From Cercis canadensis (taxonomy: Eukaryota > Streptophyta > Magnoliopsida > Fabales > Fabaceae): a stretch of DNA of 64,000 nucleotides. The stretch spans positions 129,323 to 193,322 of the forward strand of contig QAOA01004016.1 of NCBI GenBank assembly GCA_003255065.1, written 5' to 3'. Of this stretch, positions 31,629-44,078 are shown in pieces (the stretch's first letter is position 1; each line of letters starts with the position of its first letter). Position numbers and translations under genes: made by a program. Under the pieces are notes generated by a model. That model searched no databases. It was not told the DNA's origin and saw only the letters and a program-made list of their open reading frames with translations.

Positions 31629-33576
31629 TTGTATGAATGGTGCATGACTAGGCCCTCTTGCAGTAATTTATGTGATATTGATTGTGAAGTTGATAAAATA
31701 TTTCATAGTCGGCATAGACAATCTAGGAGAAGAGTAGCTAGTGATCCTGTGGACAATCCTATTCTAGATCCTGTTATTAATCCTATTTTGAACATGGTTG
31801 ACAATAACATGCATGCTAATGTTAATCCTAATGCTAATAGGGTTGAAAATCACAATGTGCATGCTAGAACCCTTAAGGAATTGGCTACCCCTGATGTTGC
31901 TTATCAACCTTTAGGAATCCAATATCTTGAGCTTGACACTACTTTTGAATTAAAATTTGGGTTAATACACTTGCTTCCAAAGTTCCATGGCCTTGCAGGT
32001 GAGGATCCCTATAAGCATCTGAAGGAATTTCATCTGGTATGTTCCACCATGAAGCCACAAGGAATTTCTGAAAAGCATGTCAAATTAAGGGCATTCCCTT
32101 TCTCCTTGTGAATGTAGCCAATGATTGGTTGTATTACCTTTCACAAGGCTCGGTTATGAATTGGAATGACATGAAGAGACTATTCCTTGAGAAGTTTTAC
32201 CCTGGCTCTAGGACTGCTGCAATTAGAAAAGACATTTGTGGTATAAGGCAGCTTTCGAGAGAAACCTTGCATGAATATTGGGGAAGATTCACTAAGTTGT
32301 GCTCAAGCTGCCCTCACCATTAAATTAGTGACCAATTATTGCTCCAGTATTTCTATGAAGGCTTCTCACCTATGGATAGATGTATGATTGATGCTGCCAG
32401 TGGAGGAGCATTGGTGGACAAAACCCCAGAGGCTGCCAGGAATTTAATTTCTAAAATGGCTGATAATTCCCAACAGTTTAGTGCTCGAATGGTTCATACC
32501 ACTAGAGGACTCTATGAGATTGTTGTATCAACTGCTGACTAATAGAGAGTGGAACATAGACTTGATGAGTTGACATCCATGATGAGGCCGTTAGCCATGG
32601 GGCAACATCAACAACCTGCCATGCAATCAGTGCAGCCACTCAGAGTTTGTGGCATATGTGCTTGTACCTCCCACCCTACTGAAGCTTGTCCTACCTTTCA
32701 AGAGGATGCCTCTACCTGTCTTAACCAAACAGCAGCTGCAGCCAATGTTTTCCCTAACTAACCTCAATATTCTCAATCCCAGTATTACCAGTCTCACCAG
32801 CCAAGACATGATCCTTTTTCTACCATACACAATCCTGGTTAGAGAGACCATCCTAACCTGAGATATGGCAACATGCAGCCACAGCCACAACAACAGCAAT
32901 AGCATAGTTCCTAGCCTTACCAACCACATCAAAATAGGCCACCAGGATTCCAGAATAGAGTACCACAGTCATTCCAACCTACCAAGGAGCAAGCCACCAC
33001 TTCTAGCCAAAATGCACCTAGCTTAGAAGAGCTTATGAAGCAGTTAGCAGCTAACAATCTTCAATTCCAGCAGAGCATAGAGCTACCATACAGAATTTAG
33101 AGACATAGATTGGCCAATTAGCTTCATCAATTAGTCAATTGCAAGCTCAAGGTTCTGGCCAACTTCCCTCACAAACCATTCCAAATCCAAATGGGAAGAA
33201 TGTGAGTTCAATCATCCTTAGTAGTGGCAAGGAAATTCCTGAACCTGCACCTGCAACTACACATTCTAGTAGCCAGAGTAAACCAAGTGTACCTGTTGCT
33301 GACCCCAACAGTTTTAGCCACAACACTTTAGAGATGGCACAGCAGCATAAGAACACTCATTATGTTCTTCTACCTTTTCCACAGAAAGCCCTTCAATCCA
33401 AAAAATTGGATGAGGCAGAGAAAGAGAGGGAGCTTCTGGACACATTTAGAAGAGTTGAGATCAACATTCCACTACTAGAGGCAATCAAGCAAATTCCAAA
33501 GTATGCAGGGTTCCTGAAGGAGTTGTGCACTCATAAGAGGAAGTTAAAGGGAAATGAACGGGTCAGTATGGGCTAG
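31629..33576 (+). pseudogene. gag: Athila gag, broken
   Basis: Starts MYEWCMTRPSCSNLCDIDCE. The capsid region is intact to FPFSL (31629-32111): ARTLKELATPD, LLPKFHGLAGEDPYKHLKEF. A small deletion at ~32108 shifts the frame. The second frame continues with WNDMKRLFLEKFYP and ETLHEYWGRFTKLCSSCPHH, then a stop in place of Gln, QYFYEGFSPMDR, and a C-terminal Pro/Gln-rich stretch with C-x2-C type Cys (VCGICACTS). A third frame (33139-33576) holds the QAQGSGQLPSQTIPNP tail and leads toward protease. At least two frameshifts and several stops. Structural protein of the virus-like particle in life; inactive here. Best template for reading the two minus-strand Gag copies. Confidence 0.9.
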
Positions 33577-33600
33577 AATTTCTCTACCCTCATTCAACCT

Positions 33601-35119
33601 ATGCCTAAGAAGTGCCAAGATCCTAGAACTTTTACCATACCTTGTGTCATTGGAAACTGCAAGTTTGAGGATGCTATGTTAGACCTTGGAGCTTTTATCA
33701 ATGTCATGCCCAAGTCAATTTTTCAGTCACTTGGATTGGGACCCTTGCAGCCAACAGGAGTAGTGATCCAACTAGCAAATAGAAGTAATGCATACCCTGC
33801 TGGCCTAATTGAGGATGTACTAGTCTGAGTCAATGAATTGTTTTTCCTTGCTGACTTCTACATCTTAAACATTGAAGGTGAATCAACAAACAACAAGAAT
33901 CCAATCATTCTTGGGAGACCTTTCCTCAAGACTATCAGAACCAAGATAGATCTGCATTCTGAAACCTTTTTCATGGAGTTTGGTGATAGTACAGTGAAAT
34001 TTAATATCCTTGATGCCATCAGATATCCTATGGAAGACCATTCTCTTTACTGCATTGATATTATTGATGAGTTAGTTGATGAGGTTTATGATAGTCTTCC
34101 CTCTGAATTCCCTAAGTTGCTATTCTTGAATGATTCAATATGTTGTGACTGTGATGGTGATGCTGTTTGCTCTGCTTGCTTAGAGATTACTAAATTTTTA
34201 GAGAGCAATGATTTTGTCACAGAGGTTGCTGCAGTAGTTGGTGATGAGGCTGCAATAATTGATGATCCTACTGTGGTAGTTGATGAGTATGTAGAGATTT
34301 ATGCAATAGAGGCAGCAGCCACAAATTTGCTTCCTTCCATAGTGCAACCACCCAAACTGGAGCATAAACCCCTCCTTGAGCATTTGACATATGCATTCTT
34401 AGAGGAGAATGAGCAGCTGCCAGTTATCATTGCCAAGAACCTTCAACCTGAGCAAGAGGCAAAGTTGTTGCATATTCTGAGACAGAATAAGAAGGCAATT
34501 GGGTGGACACTGGTAGATATACCTGGCATCAATCCTTCTACTTGCATGCACAGAATTTTACTTAAGGAAGATGCTAAGTCAGTGAGGCAGCCACAGAGAA
34601 GGCTCAACCCCTTGATTCTGGATGTGGTCAAGAAGGAGATAACTAAGCTTCTTCAAGCTGAGATCATCTATCCAATCTCAGATAGCAAGTGGGTGAGCCC
34701 AGTGCAAGTTGTTCCAAAGAAATCAGGAGTGACAGTGGTGAAGAACCAACATGATGAGCTCATTTCCACTCGAGTTCAAAATAGCTGGAGGGTCTGTATC
34801 AATTATCGATGCCTCAATCAGGCTACCTGCAAAGACTATTACCACTTCCCTTCATCGATCAAATGTTGGAGCGGCTAGGAGGGAAGTCTCACTACTATTT
34901 CCTAGATGGATTCATTGCTTATTTCCAGATTCACATTGCACTTAAGGATCAGGAAAAGACCACATTCACCTGTCCCTTCGGCACTTTTGCATACCGGAGG
35001 ATGCCATTTGGTCTTTGCAATGCTCTAGGTACCTTCCAACATTGCATGATTAGTATCTTTTCTGATTTTATAAAGAACTGTATGGAGGTATTCATGGATC
35101 ATTTTACTGTGTATGGCTC
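33601..35119 (+). pseudogene. pol: Athila pol, part 1: protease and reverse transcriptase N-terminus
   Basis: The protease spans 33601-34050 in two frames separated by a TGA (33826-33828): TIPCVIGNCKFEDAMLDLGA with the DLGA active-site motif (canonical DLGAS, Ser changed to Phe) and the flap-side ILGRPFLKT block. A Cys-rich linker follows (34140-34200), then reverse transcriptase: QPQRRLNPLILDVVKKEI, WVSPVQVVPKKSGVTVVK, WRVCINYRCLNQAT. A frameshift near 34850 moves to IDQMLERLGGKSHYYFLDGF, TFTCPFGTFAYRRMPFGLCN. The catalytic FMDD is FMDH here, so polymerase activity is lost. The frame is interrupted at 35119 by a solo LTR and resumes at 36624. Confidence 0.92.
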
Positions 35120-36623
35120 TGATATGTGCTTTTTATATTGTTAAGTTCCATGTTTATCAATGGTTTCCTACTCAGATTCGAGCACAATTTGCTTTAAACA
35201 TGGTACTTATCTCTACTATTTGTCTTTCAGGTGTTTCTCTGGCTGATCAAGCAAGAGGAAGAGTTTTAGGGAGTTTCTGGAGTAAAAACCACCAGATCAT
35301 GAAGTCCATTCAGGGGACACGGCTTAAACACGCCCGTGTCCATGGCCGTGTCTGATCTCCAGAGAGTCCTACTCCAGTTGCTAAGGAACACGGCCAAGCC
35401 TTGTAATGAACACGCCCGTGTCCATGACCATGTCATACCTCCAGAGAATCTCCCTGAGTAGAACACGCCCCTCCCCTACAGAAACACGGCCATGTTGGTT
35501 TGAACACGGGTTGAAGAAGAAGTGAACACGGTCGTGTCTTTGGCCGTGTTTGAAGTCCCTTCGAGGCATTTAAATGACACGCCTAGCTACTGTAAGTGAA
35601 CACGGCAGTGTCGTGGCCGTGTTCGAGCATCTGAAGGGTGAAACCCTAGAATTAGATGGAGTATTTATTTGAACTTGAGGAAAAGGGGGAGAGATCTTTT
35701 GATAGTCGAATACTTAGAGATTTTGGGTGACATCAGAGGTCTAGTGCAGTAGGAGCACTTTGGAAGATTGGAGAAGAGCAAGATAGAAGATCAACCACTT
35801 GAAGGGACTTCATGAGAATGAGTTTTCCTGATTCTATCTTGTCTTCTCTGCATTTTGTTGATTCAGATTTTATCGTGAATTGATTTGTAAAAGTTAGTTA
35901 GGATGAACCCTAGAAACACAACTGTACTATTCTCCTTTTGAATTAATGAGAAGATGTCTTCATTTCTTGGAATTGTCTATGATTGCTATTTGTGTTAAGT
36001 TGACAAAGCATGCTGCTGATTTAATACCAGATTTCAATTTATGTATTCAGAAATTATAAATTGATTTAGATCATTTGTAGACAGTGGGGTTTGCTTGGAA
36101 TCACTAGAGATAGGATTCACATGAATCTTCTGATTTAAGCCAATGTACTAAGGGAATTCATAGAACACGAATTAATGCATTCTTGGGGGTTTTGATTGTG
36201 AAGAGATTTCAGTCAATCAACCTAGGAATAGACGTCTTATTACTTGAGAAAGATTGAGGCATAATTCTGGAATTCTCATCAGTCCAAGTAGAGAAGTTTC
36301 GATCATTCAGTTAAATATGAGAATGCAATGTATGTCATAGGAAGATTCTTATTCTGACTCATCCTACTCATTCGATAAATCTATCAAATTCTTTGTTATC
36401 GTCTTTCCTGATTCATTCATTTAATTTAGATTAAGCGATTTCTCTTATTAAACCACAATTCTAAGATTAGATAATAGAAAAGGGATTACTACTAATAGCT
36501 ATAGTTCCTCGTGGGATCGACATTCGTACTCAATCAAGCTGTCCTACAAAACGATAGGTATACTTGCCTAGAATGTTTGTAGCATCGTTTCAATTGAATA
36601 CAAGTTTATAAAAGTAAACATCA
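35120..36623 (+). repeat. Solo LTR inside pol (TSD GGCTC)
   Basis: 1,504-bp insertion with TG...CA ends (TGATATGTGCTT to AAACATCA), flanked by GGCTC (35115-35119, 36624-36628), exactly between two codons' worth of reverse transcriptase sequence. No internal region, so a solo LTR left by LTR-LTR recombination. Unrelated to the Athila LTRs here. Contains a cluster of GCCCGTGT / GGCCGTGT words (35318-35627). A CGTGGGATCGACATTCGTAC block near its right end suggests plus orientation; gypsy-like, clade unknown. Confidence 0.88.
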
Positions 36624-37281
36624 GGCTCTTCCTTTGATGATTGTCTGGATAGCTTGTCTAGAGTTTTACATAGGTGCATTGAAACTAATATTGTTTTGAA
36701 TTTTGAAAAGTGTCATTTTATGGTAGAACAAGGGATAGTTTTAGGGCATGTAATCTCTAGTAAGGGTATAGAGGTAGATCCTGCCAAGATTGATGTTATA
36801 TCTACTCTGCCTTACCCCGCCTGCATGCGGGAAGTTCGTTCCTTTCTTGGCCATGCAGGATTCTACTGGCGCTTTATCCGTGACTTCAACAAGATTGTCG
36901 TCCCGCTGTCCACCTTGCTACAAAAGGATTTGGATTTCATTTGCAGCCAATCTTGTAAGGATGCATTTGATCACCTCAAGAAGGCTCTCACTTCCACTCC
37001 CATCATCTGACCTCCCGACTGGACGTTGCCATTTGAGTTGATGTATGATGCATCCAACTATGCAGTAGGAGCAGTCCTTGGGCAGAGGGTTTGTAAGGCC
37101 CATCATGTCATTTACTATGCATCGAGGACACTTGATTCTGCCCAAGCGAATTACACCATAACAGAGAAAGAGCTTTTAGCAATTGTCTTTGCTTTGGATA
37201 AGTTTAGATCATACTTGCTTTGGATAAGTTTAGATCATACTTGCTTTGTTCTCATGTGGTGATTTTTTCTGACCCTGCAGC
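36624..37281 (+). pseudogene. pol: Athila pol, part 2: reverse transcriptase C-terminus and RNase H
   Basis: Reading resumes at the repeated GGCTC with SFDDCLDSLSRVLHRCIET, then NFEKCHFMVEQGIVLGH, GIEVDPAKIDVI and RSFLGHAGFYWRFIRDF, the thumb and connection. RNase H begins LPFELMYDASNYAVGAVLGQ (the D of the DAS motif present), then YYASRTLDSAQANYTITEKE with the catalytic Glu, LLAIVFALDKFRSYLL. A 26-bp tandem duplication (37192-37217 and 37218-37243) shifts the frame. A stop after TPII (near 37007) also breaks it. The part ends at the GCAGC target copy of the next solo LTR and continues at 38687. Confidence 0.92.
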
Positions 37282-38681
37282 TGATGAGCTGCCGAGGCTC
37301 CTCAAATTAATTAAGTTTAAGGTCGGTTACCTAAGTCGAACCTAAGGATTGTTCTATTTAGTGAATCATATTAAGAAGCATGTAAATAGGGGGGTTTTGT
37401 TGGTTTATGTGATTAACGAAAATTAATTATCAGTGGTAGAGTTTTAAGAGAAAGCAACCAATCCAAGTCTTTACTAATTCTGATTTAAGTTCATCCTTGA
37501 TTTCTAATGATCCATTCAATTATTAACCATGTTCTTGGCCTTTAAAACATATCAAGAAGCCTCTCAATGTTCTATGGATTCCACTGGTTAAGCAACCAGA
37601 ATTCGGTTTTAACTAAGACCAAATGAATTAAGCAAACATTCAAGTCTAGTTTTACCTAAGTCCATGATCCAGCCAAGGTGATTAATCCATCCAAAAGCTC
37701 AGAAACATTAATCAACCATACAATCCTCTTTTATCACATGCAATTAAGCAATCACACATGAAGATCCAAATTCGAATTAAGCAATTCAAACAGAATATTT
37801 CAAAGGATTGAAAGAAGCAGATTAATCATTGAATGAATAACAACAACTCATAATCTCAAAACCAATAATCAGAACAGCCAAAACCTGGATTGATTGATGA
37901 ATTAGCCCTCCATGAACAAGAGAAGCTAAGTTCTTACAAAATATCTAAGAGAAAACTTAAGAGCTAAGGAAAGACTAGAAAGCTGTCTAAAATATCTAAA
38001 ACTTGATTATGAATTTCGGCTGCCCCCCTCTTGCTGATATAGACCTCCAATTTTACATGCACACCCAAATTGCCCTTAGGGCACACTTGTTCCCATGGGC
38101 CTTAGCTTCAATTGGGCTTTGGTTTGGGCCCATTTGGACTTGTCATGAGGAAGTTAGGCCCATTTAAGTGGCAGAAGGTGTCTGGAACCGTCAGCTAACT
38201 TGCACAGCAAATAAGACCATCTTCCACATAAAATATGGTGAACCGGTCTTCATATCAATTGAAGCTCTGTCTGTTAGCTTTCCAATGGTACCAGTTTCAG
38301 GTCCATATGACATATACAACTCAAGTTATGACCCAAATACTGCATGTAGGTCAGGATCCTGCGACAGCATGTCTTCTCTGGCTTCCAGGCTGCATATGAC
38401 CTTCTGAACGTCCGAATTAGCTTTGGAGCCCTGAAAGAAAGTTGTAGAAAATTCTCTCAGCTTTCCAACAAGGTATGAATCGAAACTTTTAGACATCCAG
38501 AACTCAAGATATGCCTGAAACACAGAGACAGCATATAATGCCCAGTATTGCTGGAAATTGCAATTAAGCATAAATGGATCCTAAGTCATGAAATGAGGTC
38601 TAAGTCTATGCAATTCAGCCCAAAAGAGGTTTAAAAGACTAAGTATGAGGAATAACTATTATATAAAAAGTGTGTTCATCA
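37282..38681 (-). repeat. Solo LTR, Athila-type, minus strand (TSD GCAGC)
   Basis: 1,400 bp between GCAGC (37277-37281) and GCAGC (38682-38686). On the minus strand it starts TGATGAACACACTTTTTATA, like the Athila-type LTRs elsewhere in the window, and ends GGCAGCTCATCA. It separates RNase H codons that rejoin in frame around it. Open frames within it (38168-38407, 38326-38571) are LTR sequence. Confidence 0.9.
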
Positions 38682-38686
38682 GCAGC

Positions 38687-39987
38687 AGTCAAGTTCCTCC
38701 TCACGAAACCAGAGGCCAAACCCCGGTTAATTCGATGGATGCTCCTTCTCTAAGAGTTCAACCTTGAGATCAAAGATAGAAGCAGAGCAAAAAATGTGGT
38801 TGCTAACCACCTGAGCTAGATCAAGAGAGATTATGATTCATTGCCCATCCAGGATTCTTTTCCTGGCAAGCAGCTTTTAGGGCTGCATGGTGAGTTTCCT
38901 TAGTTTGCTGATATTGTTAATTATCTGGTTGCTCATGCTTTGCCTACACACCTCACACGTGCACAGATTGATAAATTAAAAAGTGAGGCTAAATATTATG
39001 TGTGGGATGATCCTTATTTGTGGAGATTCTGTAGTGATCAGATAATTAGGAGATGTATGCCTAACCATGAGTTCCATTATGTGCTTATTTTCTGTCATTC
39101 CTATGCTTGTGGAGGCCATTTTGCTCCTCAGAGAACAGCTAGGAAAGTGTTAGATTCTGGTTTATATTGGTCCACTCTATTTCATGATGCCTATGTCTTT
39201 TGTAAATCTTGTGAGCAATATCAAAAAGTAGGGAATATAACTTGTAGGAATAAGATGCCCCAACAACCTTTATTGTTCTATGAGCTTTTTGATTTTTGGT
39301 ACATTAATTTTATGGGTCCATTTCCTGTTTCCTTTGGCTTTGTTTATATTTTATTGGCTGTGAACTATGTTTCCAAGAGGGTGGAGGCCATTCCCACCAG
39401 AACTGATGATTCTCATGTGGTTGTAGAGTTTGTTAGATCACATATTTTGTAGGTTTGGCATACCCCGAGCCATCATTAGTGATCAAGGATCCCACTTCTG
39501 CAACCAGCATATGAAGATCTTGCTGAGCAAGTATGGAGTTTTCCATAAGACTTCCAGCCCTTACCACCCTTAGACAAATGGCCAAGCCGAGGTCTCTAAT
39601 CAAGAGATCAAGAGGATTCTGGAGAAAATTGTGAGGCCGAATAGAAAGGATTTGAGCAAGAGGCTGGATAATGCTTTATGGGCCTATCGGACCGCCTACA
39701 AGACACCTATAGGCATGTCGCCTTATAGGTTTGTCTTTGGCAATTCGGGTCACTTACTAGTGGAGTTGGAGCATCGGGCTCATTGGGCAGTTAGGGCTTG
39801 TAACCTGGACATAGGTCTAGCCGGAGTCGAGAGGAAGGTGCAACTTCAAGAGTTAGAGGAACTCCAATTAGAGGCCTATGAGAACTCCTGGCTGTATAAA
39901 GAGAAGACCAAGACCTTTCATGAATCTCAGGAGAGTTGGTGGAGGAAGTGGCTTTGCATGATGCTGTCTACCCACCTTGAGTTTTAG
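38687..39987 (+). pseudogene. pol: Athila pol, part 3: RNase H end and integrase
   Basis: Begins with the RNase H end (KFLLTKPEAKPRLIRWMLLL, then a stop for Gln, EFNLEIKDR), followed by a TAG in the linker. Integrase: zinc-binding HHCC region in 38940-39240 (CHSYACGGHF, YWSTLFHDAYVFCKSCEQY), in which the last Cys is Tyr. The core starts at ~39300 with INFMGPFPVSFG, where the first catalytic Asp is Asn. It goes on to ISDQGSHFCNQHMKILLSKY (second Asp kept) and [17 protein letters not shown] (Glu kept) after a stop near 39449 and one in YHP-TNG. The C-terminal part ([20 protein letters not shown]) runs to 39987. Inactive. Confidence 0.92.
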
Positions 39988-41130
39988 GGGAGTTCTCTTT
40001 CTAATTATGTTTCTGTCATTGTATTCTATTTTCCATTCTGTTTTGTTGTTTTTATTCTCATTCTGCACATCTTTCCACCTTTTCCTTTTTGCATTTTCCA
40101 TAGCACTTTAAGAATTGTAAAGGTTGTGAGCTTGAAGCAATTGTCATTTTGAGGTTTCTAGCATGATTGAATTATTTTTTACATCTTTTAGTTAGCTAGT
40201 TTGGTGATGAAATTTGTTGTGATGGATTGAGCTTGATAGTGCATACCTAGTGAGTTTTTGAGCCTATTGTCATTCTCTATTTCTTTCTTGTGTGCATTGT
40301 GCTCATGATGTTTGATGCTCTAGAACTTACTTTGCTTCTTTTTTAGATTACATTATCATATGCATGCATGAATGTGATGAAGGCCATCTTTTTTTTCTTT
40401 TATGCTAGTTAGCCAAATAGCCTACCTAACATCTTTTCCCTTGCTTTCCCCCTTGAGCCTAATTTTCCCATTCTTTCATTTACCTCATTGCAAGCTTTCA
40501 CTGTAAAACCATATTTCTACCTAGAATAGGGAGTATGAAAGCATTGGTTTAATTTTTGATGAGTTTCTATTTGTCTAGGACGGACAATGTATAAGTGTGG
40601 GGGGGAGGATTTGCGTAAATTGAAAGAAATGTGAAAAGAAAAGAAATAGTAGCAAAAGAAAAGAAAGAAATTTTAGTTTTAAAAAGAAAATCAGAAAAGA
40701 AAATGCAGAGAAAAAGAAAATAAAAGTAGTGGTTTGCCTTCCAAATAGGAAGATGTGTGTAAAGAAATTTGCATAGAGCTTTTGGGTGAAATTTTTTGTG
40801 CTTAGTGTTAGTTTTGACTCATCATTCCCAATATTTTCATGCTCTCTTTGGTTTTAACTTGCCATATTCATACTTTCTATTACATTCTTTCCCTCTCCTT
40901 GGCCCCATTACATCCTTAAATAAAGTCCTTCTGATTTGTGCATGCATGTGTTTGAAGTAATAGAGATTAGAAACTAAGCAAGCTTATGGTAGTGCAATTT
41001 TTCATGAGATGTTTTTGAGTGAAACACTTGCCCTTAAACACTTGAGGGATTGAGAGTGTATCTTGTAAGACTCTATCATTTTTAGTCTATTCAATTCTAT
41101 TGAAATCACCATGCTTGTTGGTTGAAAGTG
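39988..41130 (+). other. Athila 3' region, no gene
   Basis: T-rich DNA with no envelope-like frame. Collinear with the reverse of 12103-13930 in the pol-less derivative, including a GTGTGGGGGGGAGG purine run at ~40596. Ends at AAGTG (41126-41130), target copy of the next solo LTR. Confidence 0.7.
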
Positions 41131-42426
41131 TGATGAGACGTTATTTTACACTATTTGTTTCCCTTATAGTTAGTCTTTTAGTGTGTGTTTCTAGTGGTTT
41201 TGATGGCCTTTAGACATGTTTTGTAGGTTTGGACTTGTTGGTGCTTATAGATTTTAATTGCTTAATTGTTGAACTTTGGCACTGCTTACGTTTTTCACCA
41301 TATCTTTGGCTAACAAATGTCTGATTGATGTGATTCCAGTTTTGTTGGAAAGCTGACAGAAAATTCTACATTTCATTTGAAGATCCCAGAAGTTGATTAT
41401 CGCGTCTGGACAACTAAAATTCGCGTGCAAGAAGTCCAAATTTTCTGCATCTGCCTAGCATTGACTGATTCACCAGAGCATGTTTATTTGGGCCAACATC
41501 TGCTTATTGGGCCGGCACACATGACACTAGGGCTTGATCACGTTTTTACCATTAATAATTTAGGAAACTAGGTTTATTTTGTAATTAAGAAACTATTAGG
41601 AAACCTAGAGGAGGCAGCCAGCTAGTATTTATGCTCAAGTTGTTGAGGAAAATAAACAACCAGAAGAGATACAAAATTACCTTGACCAGCTGCTGCCTCC
41701 TGTTTCTGAGTTCGAGTTTTAGACTTTTGCCTTGTGTTTAAGCCTTTCATGGAGGGTAAGTTTGTTTGTAATCAATTCAAGAGGAGCCAAACTTAATAAT
41801 CCAGAGTTCCTGTGCTTCAACCGGGTTTGATTTAATTTAATTTGAATTACTGCTTCCTCCCTTCTTCATGTGATTGAATGGTACTTTGAGTGCATGTTTT
41901 GTATGAATTTAAATCGATTGATTAGATTCATAATAGTAATCAGATTGATAATCATACTTTAAAGGTCTTTAATATATGGTTAACTTGGACAATTCGATTA
42001 TTAAATTAATCTGGACTTAGTGATATAGAGCGGTTGCCTAGATTCTTAATTCCATGATTAGTTGAATTCTGATTGGTAAATCAGTAGGAATTCTAAGCGT
42101 TACTGTTAGGGGTTCCAGGTAACATTTAACCAAGAATTAAATCAGACATAGGTTATCTTTAGTGAACAAGAAAGGATTATAGTTTAGTTGCTTGCTTGAG
42201 TTGATTACGCTTTCTCTTATTTGATTAAATCATGTTTATTAATTTCTGAATTCTAATTATTTTGCATTCAACACAACCTCCCCCCCCCCCCCCNTATTTT
42301 GTTCTTGCTTAAAGTCCTACTAGATTAGTTGTTCTGGTGAATCCTTGGGAGACGACACTGGTTGCATCCTATACTACAAATTAGTTGCAATTAGTATTGT
42401 AATTTTGTACGGTTCGACACCCGTCA
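41131..42426 (+). repeat. Solo LTR, same subfamily as the left Athila element (TSD AAGTG)
   Basis: 1,296 bp between AAGTG (41126-41130) and AAGTG (42427-42431), from TGATGAGACGTT to CGACACCCGTCA. Matches the minus-strand LTR 1764-3042 end to end. Contains a C run with one undetermined base (N) near 42294. A small frame starting MGDDTGCILYY is present in both LTRs but is unlikely to be a gene. Confidence 0.9.
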
Positions 42427-42585
42427 AAGTGCAAGGAAGAAATTCATTAGTGTTTTTTATCCTTTTAAGTTTTGATTGTTCTTCTTGCTCGTTTAACTTT
42501 TGTATTCTTGTTCTTGTTTGGAAATGTCTCTTAGCTGTTTTCCTTGTTCCCTAGTTTTACTCCTAGTTTGCCCGGGACGAGAAAA

Positions 42586-42604
42586 GGATAAGTGTGGAGG
42601 GATT
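42586..42604 (+). promoter_or_regulatory. Polypurine tract before the 3' LTR
   Basis: GGATAAGTGTGGAGGGATTT directly before the LTR start TGATAATC at 42605. Confidence 0.7.
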
Positions 42605-44073
42605 TGATAATCACACTTTTTATGCAGTAATTAACCCTCATATTTAGTGTCTTAAATCTCTCTTAGTGCTTAATTGAGTGGGCTTGGCCTTATTTCTTAA
42701 GTTTAGATTCATATTGGGCTTAATTGTTTTATTCAGCATTATTAGGGTTTTGATACTGTTTATGTATTTCGGGTATATCTTTAGTTCTATGTCTCTAAAA
42801 ATTTTGAATATTGCCTTGTAGGAAAGCTAAGAGGATTATCTACAACTTTCATTCAGAACTCCAAGGCTATTTCTGACGTTCAGTGGGTCAAATTTGACCC
42901 AGAAATCAGAGCAAAGATGCTGCCTCTGGAATCTCACTTGCATGCAGAGTTTGGACCATAACTTGGGCTATAGGTGTCTTCTGAACTTGAAACAGGTACC
43001 ATTGGAAATCTAAGACATAGGGGTTCAATTTTATGAAGTCCAGTTCTCCAAATTATGTCATTTTGATGGTCTTATTTCCTGTCGAAATCGGATGATTACT
43101 CCAGATACCTCTTAAGACCTAATTAGGCTTAACTCCCTCAATTCAGGCCCAATTAGGCCCAAACCGGAGCCCATTTGAAGCTGAGGTCAAGAGGTTTACA
43201 CCTAGGTTAAGGGTAATTTGGGTGTGCACTTAATTTCTGATGTTATAATTAGGTTAAAGGAGGCAGCGTTTTTATGATTCTAGCTAGATAGTTTTTAGGC
43301 AGCTTTTTTTTTTTCTCTTATATTTTCTGGAGCTCTTTGAACTATGGCCTTCTTCCTCCATTTGAGCTTGGATTTCATGACCATGGAGGAGTAGAACTCT
43401 TGTAACCAAGTTAGACTCCTGCTTAAATTTGGTTTTGTTCTTAAGATTATGTACTTAATTGAATTAAACTTAATGTAATTCTTTTTCTTTGGATTTCTAA
43501 CTTGTTTTAATCTTTGTACGTGTTCATGGAGATCTGTGTGATTTATATGGATGTTGAAGTAAGAAACAGAATGTTAATTGATCAATCTTTAATCTATGGT
43601 AAGAATTTAGAGAAGCTATTTCATGCTAATTGAATGTTCGGTTTTTAGATTAATCACTAATTGCTTAGTCTTTGTGATTACAAGATTAGTGATTGCATGT
43701 AATTAATTGAATCCTGAGTGATAACTCAGTAGGAGCAAATTAGTCATAATTAGAGATTTCAATTGTGATTAAACTCAATTAATAGTGCTGCTACATTAGG
43801 GTTTGATATCTTATGTTAATCTAGGATGGATCAAACCGGTTTTTGATGGATGTCTAGCTAGGTTACATTTTTAATCAATCTAATTAATCCATGTTTAATT
43901 CTGCATTTTACAATTTGGAAATACAATTCTGATTTACAAAATCCCCTGTTCTGAACTTGAAATTGTTGATTACACATTGCATTCCTTGTGAGACAAACCC
44001 GGATTATGCCCTCTATGGCATTGTAATTAGGGGATTCGGTTTAATTTAATTGGATTAGCAATAATTCCGATCA
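42605..44073 (+). repeat. 3' LTR of the full-length Athila element
   Basis: 1,469 bp, TGATAATCACAC to TTCCGATCA, followed by the target copy ATAAG (44074-44078). By eye roughly 93-95% identical to the 5' LTR, so not a recent insertion. Confidence 0.92.
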
Positions 44074-44078
44074 ATAAG

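Larger units (their letters stand above)
29676..44073 (+). mobile_element. Full-length Athila-type retrotransposon (TSD ATAAG)
   Basis: 14.4 kb between ATAAG (29671-29675) and ATAAG (44074-44078). LTRs 29676-31133 and 42605-44073, tRNA-Asp-type primer site at 31139, gag, protease, reverse transcriptase, RNase H and integrase in Ty3/gypsy order, a ~1.1-kb 3' region and a polypurine tract at 42586. Three solo LTRs (35120-36623, 37282-38681, 41131-42426) lie inside it; without them the element is ~10.2 kb, normal for Athila. No env-like frame is visible. Many stops and frameshifts make it inactive. Confidence 0.93.

Noticed and set aside
39988..41130. Envelope-like gene expected in some Athila elements
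   Set aside because: No long frame, signal peptide or membrane pattern found after integrase on the sense strand.
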